Below are positions 34,674 through 42,846 of a DNA stretch of 64,000 bases, one piece after another. This DNA is from Rhodoplanes sp049284695 (GTDB lineage Bacteria > Pseudomonadota > Alphaproteobacteria > Rhizobiales > Xanthobacteraceae). The translations under genes were made by a program, and so were the position numbers. The stretch's first letter is position 1. Each line of letters starts with the position of its first letter. The stretch lies in the NCBI GenBank assembly GCA_049284695.1, contig JBAPYK010000024.1, forward strand, positions 13,094 through 77,093, written 5' to 3'. The notes beneath the pieces were generated by a model. It searched no databases, was not told the DNA's origin, and worked only from the letters and a program-made list of their open reading frames with translations.

Positions 34674-35999
34674 CAACAGCGGCGACCAGGCGGGGTCGGA
34701 CGCGAAGCTCGGCGTGGCGATGCGCTGCTCGTTGCGGCCCGTCACGTCGATCGTGAACAGCGATGGCCCGTTGCCGGGATCGCGGAAGAACATCAGCACG
34801 CGGCCGTTCGGCGCGAAGGTCGGCCCCTCGTTATGGTAGCCCTCGGTGAGCAGGCGCTCGCCGCTGCCGTCCGGCCGAATAATGCCGATCCCGAAGCCGT
34901 TCGCCGCCTGCTTGGTGAAGGCGATGTAGTCGCCGCGCGGCGACCATACCGGCGTCGAGTAGGCGCCGTCGCCGAAGCTGATGCGCTGCCCCATCCCGCC
35001 ACCCGCCGGCATCACATAGATCTGCTGCCGCCCGCCGCGATCGGACTCAAAGCAGATGCGGCTGCCGTCGGGCGAATAGCAGGGCGCGGTGTCGATCGCC
35101 GGCGTGTCGGTGAGCCGCGTCGTCGCCTTCGAGCGCAGGTCCATCACGAACAGGTTGGCGTTGCCGCCCTGCTCCAGGCTCATGATCACGCGTTGGCCGT
35201 CGGGCGAGAAGCGTGGAGAGAAAGTCATGCCGGGGAAATTGCCGACAATCTCGCGCTGGCCGGTCTCGACATTGAGGAGATAGACGCGCGGCTCGCCCTG
35301 GCCGAACGACATATAGGTGATTTCCTGCGTCGTCGGCGAAAAGCGCGGGGTGAGCACGAGGTCCTCGCCGCGGGTCAGATAGCGCACATTGGCGCCGTCC
35401 TGGTCCATCACCGCGAGGCGTTTGATGCGGCGGTCCTTCGGCCCGGTCTCGTCGATGAACACGATGCGGGTGTCGAAGTAGCCTTTCTCGCCGGTGAGCC
35501 GCTCGTAGATCGCGTCGGCGATGATGTGGGCGATGCGCCGGAAATTATCCGGCGAAGTGAAATACTGTTGGCCGGTGAGCTGGGCGCCGCCGACCACGTC
35601 CCACAGGCGGAACTCGGCCTTGAGCCGGCCGTCCGGCTGCCGGGTGATACGACCGGTGACCAACCCCTGGGCGTTGATCGCGCGCCAGTCGGGAAAGCGC
35701 GGCACGGTGTCGATCGTCGTGATTTTTTCGAGGTAGGCGGACGGATCGATCGGCGCGAACAGGCCGCTGCGCTTGAGATCGGCGGTGATGATCTGGGTGA
35801 TCGCGCGCGCCTGCTCGAAATCGGCGGGACTGCCGGCGACGAAATCGGGCAAGGCAATCGGCAATGGCTGTACATTGCCCTGGGTGACGTCGATGCTGAG
35901 CACCGCGTGCGCCGGCCGCAGGGGCAGGCCCAACAGCGCCCCCGCTCCCGCCGCTGCGGTCGCCGCTAGCAGACCGCGGCGCGAAAAACGCTCGTGCAT
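34668..35999 (-). CDS. tolB: Tol-Pal system beta-propeller protein TolB
   Basis: Periplasmic protein of 443 residues from ATG 35999; the frame is open to 36164 but this start gives a clean leader with RR (FSRRGLLAATAAAGAG), Tat-like, and cleavage near AHAVLS. The N-terminal domain (residues 35-160) is followed by repeated beta-propeller blades with recurrent SPDG/FSPD motifs (FSPDGQRVIMSLEQ, YSPDGSRICFESDRGG, FAPNGRVL). TolB links TolA and Pal to keep the outer membrane attached during division. It is last in tolQRAB, with a 244-base gap after tolA. Confidence 0.95.
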   Translation of the reverse strand: MHERFSRRGLLAATAAAGAGALLGLPLRPAHAVLSIDVTQGNVQPLPIALPDFVAGSPADFEQARAITQIITADLKRSGLFAPIDPSAYLEKITTIDTVPRFPDWRAINAQGLVTGRITRQPDGRLKAEFRLWDVVGGAQLTGQQYFTSPDNFRRIAHIIADAIYERLTGEKGYFDTRIVFIDETGPKDRRIKRLAVMDQDGANVRYLTRGEDLVLTPRFSPTTQEITYMSFGQGEPRVYLLNVETGQREIVGNFPGMTFSPRFSPDGQRVIMSLEQGGNANLFVMDLRSKATTRLTDTPAIDTAPCYSPDGSRICFESDRGGRQQIYVMPAGGGMGQRISFGDGAYSTPVWSPRGDYIAFTKQAANGFGIGIIRPDGSGERLLTEGYHNEGPTFAPNGRVLMFFRDPGNGPSLFTIDVTGRNEQRIATPSFASDPAWSPLLS

Positions 36000-36243
36000 G
36001 GCGAACGCATCCTCCGAACTGGTTCTGATTCTGGCGTCGAATTCCTTCGCCCGTGGGAATGCGAGCGAATTATGGTCGCCCGAGGGCGGGAAGCCTCGCA
36101 TACGATTAGTTAATGATCGGTCGCCGCCGCGCCGGGGAGGGAATCTGTCCCTACCGGCAAGCATATAATCTCGCTCTGCGTGGCAGGGATTGGCCCGGAC
36201 CGATCACGTTCGCCGCGGGCTATCCGCCGCGCGGCCTAAGCCG

Positions 36244-37149
36244 TCAGCCGCGGAACATGTCGCGAGGATCGAACGTGACCTCGACATCCCGCCACACGGC
36301 GTATTTGGCGATCGGGAGCTTGTAGGGCTGGCAGCGCTTGATCGCGCGCATCGCGCTTTCGGCCGCGATCTGGAAGATCGGATGGCTGCCGTGGTTGAGC
36401 AAGGTCGGATTGGCCGAGAGCGAGCCGTCCTCACGCAGCTGGAGACGGATCCTGACGATCAGCTCTTTCGCCTCGAGCACGCCTGCGGGCGGGTTCCAGC
36501 ATGCCTGAATCTGTGCGCGCAGCGCGTCGATCTCGCTCTGCGACAGGGTGGCGGCGCTGCCGCTCGGCAGGCCGAGCGAGGGCGTCGAATTGAGGGTGGC
36601 GCCGGCAGCGGCCTGGCGCTGCGGGCTACGCTTGTCGAGGAGCGCCGCGATCTTGTTCGGATCGAACGCCTGCTCCTGCTCCTTCCTCTTCTTTTCCTCT
36701 TCGCGCTTCTTCGCCTCTTCCTTGCGCTTCTGCTCCTCGCGTTTTTTCGCTTCCTCCTTGCGCTTCGCCTCTTCCTTCTTCAGCGCTTCGGCGATCGGAT
36801 CCGGCTCCGGGGCTTTCGCTTTTTCCGGCTTCGGTTCGGGCGGCTTGATCTCGGGGATGGGAACCGGCGCGGCCGACGCCGTCCGGATCTCCTGCTTGGG
36901 AGCGACCTTAGGAGTCGAGTCCTCCACTGGATTGGGCTTGTCGATCTTTTCGACCAAGGGCGCGGGCTTAACGACCTTCGGCGCATTTTTCACGCCGGCG
37001 GTCAATTGCGAGTATTCGGTGTCCGAGATGATGTCGACGGGCAGCGAATCTCCCGGCGTCGTCTCCAGCGGCTTCACGCCGAAAGAGACGAGCCCCCACA
37101 GCAAGACCGCTGCATGGAGGGAGGCGGATATCGCGAGCCCGGTCCGCAT
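36244..37149 (-). CDS. tolA: Tol-Pal system protein TolA
   Basis: Inner-membrane-anchored periplasm-spanning protein, 301 residues. One N-terminal membrane helix (LAISASLHAAVLLWGLVSFG), a Pro/Lys-rich stretch, a long Lys/Glu/Ala coiled helix (repeats of KREEAKK type, residues 115-165), then a C-terminal TonB/TolA domain (LRAQIQACWNPPAG...). It is shorter than E. coli TolA because the helical domain is reduced. The start lies 4 bases after the tolR stop, consistent with an operon. Confidence 0.93.
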   Translation of the reverse strand: MRTGLAISASLHAAVLLWGLVSFGVKPLETTPGDSLPVDIISDTEYSQLTAGVKNAPKVVKPAPLVEKIDKPNPVEDSTPKVAPKQEIRTASAAPVPIPEIKPPEPKPEKAKAPEPDPIAEALKKEEAKRKEEAKKREEQKRKEEAKKREEEKKRKEQEQAFDPNKIAALLDKRSPQRQAAAGATLNSTPSLGLPSGSAATLSQSEIDALRAQIQACWNPPAGVLEAKELIVRIRLQLREDGSLSANPTLLNHGSHPIFQIAAESAMRAIKRCQPYKLPIAKYAVWRDVEVTFDPRDMFRG

Positions 37150-37153
37150 CGCC

Positions 37154-37603
37154 TTACGACCCCTGCTCGACTTCGGTGACGAGCGCGACGCGCCGGAATC
37201 CGGCGGCGGAAAGCCTGCCCATCACCCGCATCACCGTTCCGTAGTCGACCCGGCGGTCGCCGCGCACAAAGATGCGCTCGTCGAGGCCGCCGCGCGCCTC
37301 GGTCACCGCCTTGAGCTTGGGAACGAGCTCGTCGACGGAGATTTCGCTGTTCTGAAGGAAGACCTTGCCCTCGGTGTCGACCGAGACGGTGAGCGGCTCC
37401 TTGTCCTGCTCGAGCCCTTTGGCCTGGGTCTGCGGGAGGTCGAGCGGCACGCCGACCGTCAAGAGCGGGGCGGACACCATAAAAATGATAAGCAGGACCA
37501 GCATCACGTCGACCATCGGCGTGACGTTGATCTCGCTCATAATCGACTTGCGACGGCGGCGGCGCTTCCCCGATGCGCCGCCTGCGGCCAGCATCATGGC
37601 CAT
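37154..37603 (-). CDS. tolR: Tol-Pal system protein TolR (ExbD family)
   Basis: Inner-membrane protein of 149 residues with one membrane helix (MVDVMLVLLIIFMVSAPLL) carrying the essential Asp of the proton channel, preceded by the family motif SEINVTPMVDV. The periplasmic domain ends in LVTEVEQGS. It works with TolQ to couple proton flow to TolA movement. The N-terminal basic run (KRRRRRKS) is cytoplasmic. Confidence 0.96.
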   Translation of the reverse strand: MAMMLAAGGASGKRRRRRKSIMSEINVTPMVDVMLVLLIIFMVSAPLLTVGVPLDLPQTQAKGLEQDKEPLTVSVDTEGKVFLQNSEISVDELVPKLKAVTEARGGLDERIFVRGDRRVDYGTVMRVMGRLSAAGFRRVALVTEVEQGS

Positions 37604-37687
37604 TCAGGCAGTCCCCGTGCTTTCTATCGCGCGCGTCCCTCTACGCGCGCCCCCTCGTGTATCCCGTGCCCCTTTATTTTCAGGGGC

Positions 37688-38380
37688 TTATACCTGTTCA
37701 TCGATCTGGCGCGACAGGATGGCGGAGAACTCGTCGGCGAATCCCTCCAGCCGTGTCGCCTGTTTGTTCACCTCTGACGAGAACTTATTGTAGAAAATGG
37801 TCGCTGGTATGGCAGCCACGAGGCCAATTGCGGTGGCAAGCAGCGCCTCGGCGATGCCGGGCGCAACCACCGCGAGCGAGGTATTCTTCGACACGGCGAT
37901 AGCCTGGAAGCTGTTCATGATGCCCCAGACCGTACCGAACAGCCCGACAAAGGGGCTGGCCGAGCCCACCGTCGCCAGCACCAAGAGCCATCGCTCCAGT
38001 CGCTCGACCTCGCGCTGGATGGTCACGTCCATGACCTTTTCGAGCCGCATCTGCAGGCTGGCGATGGCCGGATGCGGGCCCTCGAAGCTGCGCTTCCACT
38101 CGCGCATGGCGGCGACGAACAGCGCCGCCATCGAATCGGTCGGTCGCGCCGCAAGGGTGCGGTAAAGGTCCTCGAGCGACTGGCCCGACCAGAACACGTT
38201 CTCGAAATGCTTCATCGCCTGGCTGGTGCGGCGGTAGAGGATGAACTTGTCGATCGCGATCGCCCACACGCCGACGGACGCCGTGAGGAGCCCGATCATC
38301 ACCAGTTTCACGACCCAATCGGCCTTCCAAAACAGGTGAAGGATCGAGATGTCGGAGGCGACGGCCGGTAATTGTTCCAT
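37688..38380 (-). CDS. tolQ: Tol-Pal system protein TolQ (MotA/ExbB family)
   Basis: Inner-membrane proton-channel protein of 230 residues with three hydrophobic helices: near residues 20-42, 130-160 and 170-195. The typical VGLFGTVWGIMNSF and GIAEALLATAIGLVAAIPA motifs, which line the channel, are complete. First gene of tolQRAB; the upstream ybgC and ruv genes usually found in proteobacteria are absent, replaced by a 350-base gap and an unrelated membrane protein gene. Confidence 0.96.
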   Translation of the reverse strand: MEQLPAVASDISILHLFWKADWVVKLVMIGLLTASVGVWAIAIDKFILYRRTSQAMKHFENVFWSGQSLEDLYRTLAARPTDSMAALFVAAMREWKRSFEGPHPAIASLQMRLEKVMDVTIQREVERLERWLLVLATVGSASPFVGLFGTVWGIMNSFQAIAVSKNTSLAVVAPGIAEALLATAIGLVAAIPATIFYNKFSSEVNKQATRLEGFADEFSAILSRQIDEQV

Positions 38381-38736
38381 GGGTTAACCTACGGCTCTTC
38401 GACGCCGGGAACGGGCACTCTGCCCGCGACGCCCACCGATGGACGCGCGCCTGTCGCAGACGCCCCCGCATGGCCCCCGCGGCTGCATGCTCGCGCCGGC
38501 GCGCTTGCCCTGGCGGCATGCGCAATCGGCTTGCTCGCCGCGCGGATCTCCTTGCACCCCGTCCTCGGGTGAGCCGGCGGCCTCCGGAGGCCCCAATCCG
38601 CGCCAAACGTGACTAAAAGAGGGCGTTTTGCCCCCGCAAAAACCCGCATATGCCCGCGGGACAAGGGCGCACCCCCGTGTCTTGCCGTCGGATTACGCGA
38701 TAGTTCAGTTAAGGAGACGTTAAGTGAGTCAGCGGG
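38381..38736. other. intergenic region upstream of tolQ
   Basis: About 355 bases with palindromic GC segments (GCCGGCGGCCTCCGGAGGCC near 38574) and probably the tolQRAB promoter. An A/T-containing GGCGTTTTGCCCCCGC segment near 38622 may be part of a weak hairpin. No gene is supported. Confidence 0.4.
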
Positions 38737-40245
38737 CTAGGCCTGCTTTATCGTCGGGCCGTCGAGTTCGCGACTCGCCGCCGTTGGCGCATTCCGAAGC
38801 TCGCCCGCTAATGGTCGCGCCGCGCCGAACGCTCGCAAAACTGCAAAGGCGATGACGAAGACCGGGACCCACGCGACGCGCGCGCCGTAACGGTCGTGCG
38901 GTCCGGACAGGGCGCCGCATACGAACGCGTTGGCAAGCACGGCGAGGAGCACCGTTGCCGCGAGCAGCGTAAGCTCGTCGCCGTCTCGTCGATACATCGA
39001 GCGCACGAGGAGGCCGAGCGCCAGGATCAGCGACAGGATCGCGACCGGCTTGTGCAGACGATTGAGGAGATCGAAGCGCAAGGCGCCGCGTTGTTGGCGC
39101 GCCGCGCGCATCGCAGGAACGATCGCCGGGAGATAGCGCTCGATGATGCCGTAGGTATGCCACAGCTTGTCGTCGACGCCTGTACCGGTCGCGGTAAGGG
39201 AGAGCTGGCTCAGCGTTGCCGCGAACGCCGTGCGTATATGATCCCAGGGATTGGTGACGAGGCTGCGCAGAACGATGTGGCGCATTTCGCCGTTCAGGCC
39301 GGCGAACCGGCCAAGCTCGTTGAATATGCTGTCGCCCCACAGGAAATCGTCCGCTGTGCGGGGCAGCTTGTGGCGGTAAGGACAGAGCTTCAGCTGCTCC
39401 TGTGGACAGTGCGCGTCGAGGTACCGCGTGACGATTCCGTCCTGGAGGAGTCGTCCGAACGGGATGGAGTATCCGCCCGGCGTCCATGCGAACTGACGGG
39501 ACAGCGCGAAATTCGTGGTGAGCAGAAGCGCCGCTCCGACGGCGAGCGCGGCGAGGCCGCAGACAAGTCCGCGCAGCGGAACGGCCGCGGGCAGCCAAAT
39601 GCGAGCGATAAAGCCCGCGCCGAGCAGGGCGAGCAGCACCGCGAATGTGGCGCTGTGGGTGGCGGCGGAAAACGCGATCAGCAAAAACAAGCCGATCTTC
39701 TCCCAGCGGAGCAGCGCGGCCGGGCGAAACACGAGCAGGTGCAGAGCGAGCACCGCGAGCCCGGCGAAAATATCGGTGAGCAAAATGCTGGTCAGCCAGG
39801 GCAGCGTCGTCAGGACCGACAGGCCTGCGATGACCGCGGTCGTCCGCCACGGGCTCTTTGCGAGCCCGAACGCGCGCAGCGCAAGCGCCACGACCCAGAC
39901 CGTCAGGATGGATTGAATCGCGACCGTCGGCCAGAAATTGAATCTTTCGCTCGCCGTCAGGAAGAGCCCGAAAGTGGTGGAGCGGCTCGGCACGAGATAG
40001 CCCTCGTACCAGCGCGCGATGTAGCCGCCGCTGTCGTATTGCAGCAGCGGAAACCCGCTCCACAGAGCGGGTAATATCAGCACGATGACGGCCGTCAGCG
40101 CGGCGACCACGCGCTCCGCAAAAAGAAAAGCCTGTGAGGGCGTCGCACGCGGCTTGGCGTCGGAACTCGCCGTTACGGAGGCCGGCAACATCGCGCAATC
40201 CATAAAGACGCGGGATGGTTCGACCGAGGCCCCCACCAGTTCCAT
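38737..40245 (-). CDS. polytopic membrane protein, GT-C-like topology
   Basis: A 502-residue integral membrane protein with about ten hydrophobic helices. A DSGGYIARWYEGYLVPSRSTTFG segment in the first periplasmic loop and a large soluble loop in the middle (residues 240-330, with HCPQEQLKLCPYRH) resemble GT-C glycosyltransferases or related polyprenyl-sugar enzymes, but no DxD/ExD motif is firmly placed, so the family is uncertain. Alternative starts at residues 15 and 19 are possible. No clear operon partner; it reads toward tolQ. Confidence 0.75.
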   Translation of the reverse strand: MELVGASVEPSRVFMDCAMLPASVTASSDAKPRATPSQAFLFAERVVAALTAVIVLILPALWSGFPLLQYDSGGYIARWYEGYLVPSRSTTFGLFLTASERFNFWPTVAIQSILTVWVVALALRAFGLAKSPWRTTAVIAGLSVLTTLPWLTSILLTDIFAGLAVLALHLLVFRPAALLRWEKIGLFLLIAFSAATHSATFAVLLALLGAGFIARIWLPAAVPLRGLVCGLAALAVGAALLLTTNFALSRQFAWTPGGYSIPFGRLLQDGIVTRYLDAHCPQEQLKLCPYRHKLPRTADDFLWGDSIFNELGRFAGLNGEMRHIVLRSLVTNPWDHIRTAFAATLSQLSLTATGTGVDDKLWHTYGIIERYLPAIVPAMRAARQQRGALRFDLLNRLHKPVAILSLILALGLLVRSMYRRDGDELTLLAATVLLAVLANAFVCGALSGPHDRYGARVAWVPVFVIAFAVLRAFGAARPLAGELRNAPTAASRELDGPTIKQA

Positions 40246-40310
40246 TATAGGCCGCCTGGGTGGCGGCGCGGCAAGGGGTATTATGAGACCGTCACAGGCT
40301 GCTTATCCCC

Positions 40311-40329
40311 AAGAAAGGCTGGCTTTCTT
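40311..40329 (-). terminator. hairpin downstream of radical SAM 3' copy
   Basis: Perfect 7-bp arms AAGAAAG and CTTTCTT around a 5-base loop, 35 bases past the stop codon of the truncated copy on the minus strand, with pyrimidines in the 3' arm. It looks like the native terminator of the radical SAM gene, now left behind the duplicated 3' end. Confidence 0.5.
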
Positions 40330-40361
40330 CGGACAGCGTCAGCAACCGGCTTCTTGCGTGC

Positions 40362-40695
40362 GGCTAAAGCCCGCGCATGAACTCGGGCCGCAGGATGGGC
40401 GCGCCTCTGCGCGCCTGCGCGATGAACGCGAGCAGCCGCTCGCGGTCGTGGGGCAGGGTTCCCGCCAGGGGCAGGCAGTTCGAGGCGTGGTTGGAGCGGA
40501 ACACGACGGGCCGCGGCGGATCGAGGCGGTGCAATAGGCGCTCCTGCTCGGCAAGGACGGCGTCGTCGTCCTGTTCCTCGAACGGCGTGCCGTCGCGCTC
40601 GAACCGGCTCACGAATTCCGCGACCTCGTCTTCGTTAAGCCGAAGCTGCAGGGTCGAGAGAAAGTCCGGCGGCGCTCGGTTGACCACCGCGGCGG
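40362..40695 (-). pseudogene. duplicated 3' end of radical SAM gene (direct repeat, left copy)
   Basis: This 334-base segment aligns without gaps with 42513-42846, with about 8 mismatches. It encodes the last 105 or so residues of the radical SAM protein, ending RGAPILRPEFMRGL in both copies, with only three amino-acid changes in the region FEEQDD. It lacks the radical SAM domain and any own ribosome site, so it is a 3'-fragment rather than a gene. It and the intact copy flank the inserted 512-residue gene. Confidence 0.9.
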
Positions 40696-40720
40696 GGGCG
40701 GCCAGAAACAGCCGCCGCCC
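40692..40720 (-). terminator. GC-rich hairpin at the 3' end of the inserted gene
   Basis: GGGCGGC pairs with GCCGCC(G)CCC around CAGAAACA, 22 bases past the stop of the inserted gene on the minus strand and exactly at the edge of the direct repeat. It may terminate that gene and mark the insert boundary. Confidence 0.45.
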
Positions 40721-40742
40721 CGGCTTCTCATGTTAGCGCAGG

Positions 40743-42281
40743 TCAGACGTCGCTTGCCCGGTTCTTCAGAATAGCAATCACCTTTTGTCCATCTTTAACA
40801 AAGCCATCTTCATTGAGCGTGTACTCTTGGATGGTGGTACCGAATGAGACGGTGTCGCTGACGTTGCCACCCATCACCCGCGCGACGTGCTCGGTAACCT
40901 CAACGACGACATCGGAGTGGCTGACGTATTGAGAATGGTTCTCCGCAAAATCGAACGAGAGGTCATTGCCGGCACGGTTTCGAACGATGATATCGCCGAT
41001 AGTTGGCCGTTGCTCGGTCCGTCGATAGCCCCAGAACGGTCTGTTAGCGAGTTGCATGAAGCGAGCTTGAATAGCATCGTGAGCGAACACAGAATGCGCC
41101 GCCGCAAACTTGAATTTTTCGTACCCGACGCCAGCGTTTCGAACAACGAATGATATGAACGCAGCAGACCACGGTACATCGCTGCCGTCCGGGTATGTGC
41201 TGGCACCGTCGTAATCCTCGCCGATGCTTTCCCACATTTCGTGGACATAGCCGCGGTAAGGCTGGATCTCCTCGTTGCCGTGACCTTTGTCGAAACGAAC
41301 CCATTCCCTGACGACACTTCGAAGCAGCGCCTCGATCTCCTTCGAGACCGGCGGACGCAAATATTTGCCGAACGCAACGCCCTCAACGCCATCGACTTGA
41401 ACACGACGCCAACCCTCGACATCTGCAGGCCCTAAATCTACGACGGCCTGACCGATGGTCAGCTCTCTGATGATCGTGCCATCGGGTTTCTCTCGAAGAT
41501 TCAATCCGTCGGTACTGACATATGCGTTAACCATCGCAAGGGCCAAACCCCCTCCGCCACCCAGCGATGCATCTTGATCATTTCTGCGGATGATTTGGCC
41601 CTCACCACTCGTGTCAAGGCGAAATGCGCCGAGTTCGTGGACCGGTCGATTAAGCACGTTGCGATCATAAGTCACTTCAGTTTCGGGGTGGGTATGATCC
41701 GGCGGAACCTGCCGCATAAACCAATTCGGTGAATTAAAGAACTCCTTGGTCCCAAGAAACAGACGGGACATAGATATCCAAGGGACCTGGATAAGGCCTT
41801 CGGCCAAAAGTCGCTTTAAAACGTGGCCGCTGCCATAGGCGCCCAGCCGAAAGCTCTCGCCGATTTCCGCTTTGACAGCCTTGAAATACGGGATGATAAA
41901 TTGCTCCGTCTGGTTTTCGGAAAAATCAGCGTCGACAGCGAATAGGATGGTGCTTCCTTCCGGCTGGCCAATGAGCTTGGCAAATGCCCGGGCACTACTT
42001 GCATTCGCCTTTCCTTTTTCCTCGCCGAAATCGACGGGTAACCTATTTCGATCTTGAAATACGGGAAGAAGGTTAAAATATTCTCCGCAAAGAAACTTGG
42101 CCTCTTCAATGGAAATCGTTTTGTCACGCTCGCTCGACGCATAGTATCTGATAATGGTAGATACGCCTTTTGACTTCAGGAAGTCGCAGAAGGCGCGCTT
42201 TTCCGGGCGATTGAGTTTGACGTTCGTATCGGCCACAGACCAACCCACGTCGCTCTTAAAATCGTCTTCAAAGCTCATCAT
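40743..42281 (-). CDS. three-domain protein: DUF1906 (GH25-like barrel) + SH3 + DUF2272
   Basis: A 512-residue protein; the frame is open to 42386, but GGGAGA sits 4-9 bases before ATG 42281, with a second ATG at 42278. Residues about 12-230 match the DUF1906/Rv2525c-like glycoside-hydrolase-like barrel (VADTNVKLN, TIIRYYAS, ILFAVDADF, RLGAYGSG). Residues 250-310 look like a bacterial SH3 module (LNLREKPDGTIIRELTIGQ). Residues 315-500 match DUF2272 (VPWSAAFISFVVRNAGV, then AHSVFAHDAI), a predicted cell-wall amidase-like domain. No signal peptide is visible. It is noticeably AT-richer than its neighbours and sits between direct repeats. A cell-wall-acting lysin or effector is plausible; activity is unproven. 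Confidence 0.82.
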   Translation of the reverse strand: MMSFEDDFKSDVGWSVADTNVKLNRPEKRAFCDFLKSKGVSTIIRYYASSERDKTISIEEAKFLCGEYFNLLPVFQDRNRLPVDFGEEKGKANASSARAFAKLIGQPEGSTILFAVDADFSENQTEQFIIPYFKAVKAEIGESFRLGAYGSGHVLKRLLAEGLIQVPWISMSRLFLGTKEFFNSPNWFMRQVPPDHTHPETEVTYDRNVLNRPVHELGAFRLDTSGEGQIIRRNDQDASLGGGGGLALAMVNAYVSTDGLNLREKPDGTIIRELTIGQAVVDLGPADVEGWRRVQVDGVEGVAFGKYLRPPVSKEIEALLRSVVREWVRFDKGHGNEEIQPYRGYVHEMWESIGEDYDGASTYPDGSDVPWSAAFISFVVRNAGVGYEKFKFAAAHSVFAHDAIQARFMQLANRPFWGYRRTEQRPTIGDIIVRNRAGNDLSFDFAENHSQYVSHSDVVVEVTEHVARVMGGNVSDTVSFGTTIQEYTLNEDGFVKDGQKVIAILKNRASDV

Positions 42282-42512
42282 CGGTCTCCCGTGTGCCAAT
42301 AGGGGCACAACCATGCTATCGTCCCAAAGGTTAGCGTCAACGAAATCATCATCCGAGGGTTGCGTTGCACAAACTTCAGTGCGCAACTGCGAATAGAGCT
42401 TTTTTCTAAATACCGGGAGCTAGGGTGCCAATTACCGCACCGCAACATCCGGGGGGTGCCGTGGGGGCAAGAATCGCTGCACACTCACGGTAATTTGTTG
42501 GCCGGGTGGCTA
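42282..42512. other. right edge of the insert, with inverted repeat
   Basis: About 230 bases, AT-richer than average on the side of the inserted gene, whose promoter must lie here. AATTACCG (42430-42437) and CGGTAATT (42488-42495) form an inverted repeat enclosing 50 bases, with outer GCCAA/TTGGC complementarity. This could be a structured boundary or a terminator for the radical SAM gene. Confidence 0.4.
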
Positions 42513-42846
42513 GGCTATAGCCCGCGCATGAACTCGGGCCGCAGGATGGGCGCGCCTCTGCGCGCCTGCGCGATGAACGCGAGCAGCCGCTCGCGGTCGT
42601 GCGGCAGGGTTCCCGCCAGGGGCAGGCAGTTCGAGGCGTGGTTGGAGCGAAACACGACGGGCCGCGGCGGATCGAGGCGGTGCAAGAGCCGCTCCTGCTC
42701 GGCAAGGACGCCGGCGTCGTCCTGTTCCTCGAACGGCGCGCCGTCGCGCTCGAACCGGCTCACGAATTCCGCGACCTCGTCTTCGTTAAGCCGAAGCTGC
42801 AGGGTCGAGAGAAAGTCCGGCGGCGCTCGGTTGACCACCGCGGCGG
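42513..42846. repeat. 334-bp direct repeat, right copy
   Basis: Right-hand copy of the gapless 334-base direct repeat (left copy 40362-40695, offset 2151 bases). It covers the last third of the intact radical SAM gene. Identity is about 97%, with mismatches scattered along its length, so the copies have either diverged or come from slightly different strains. Confidence 0.9.
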
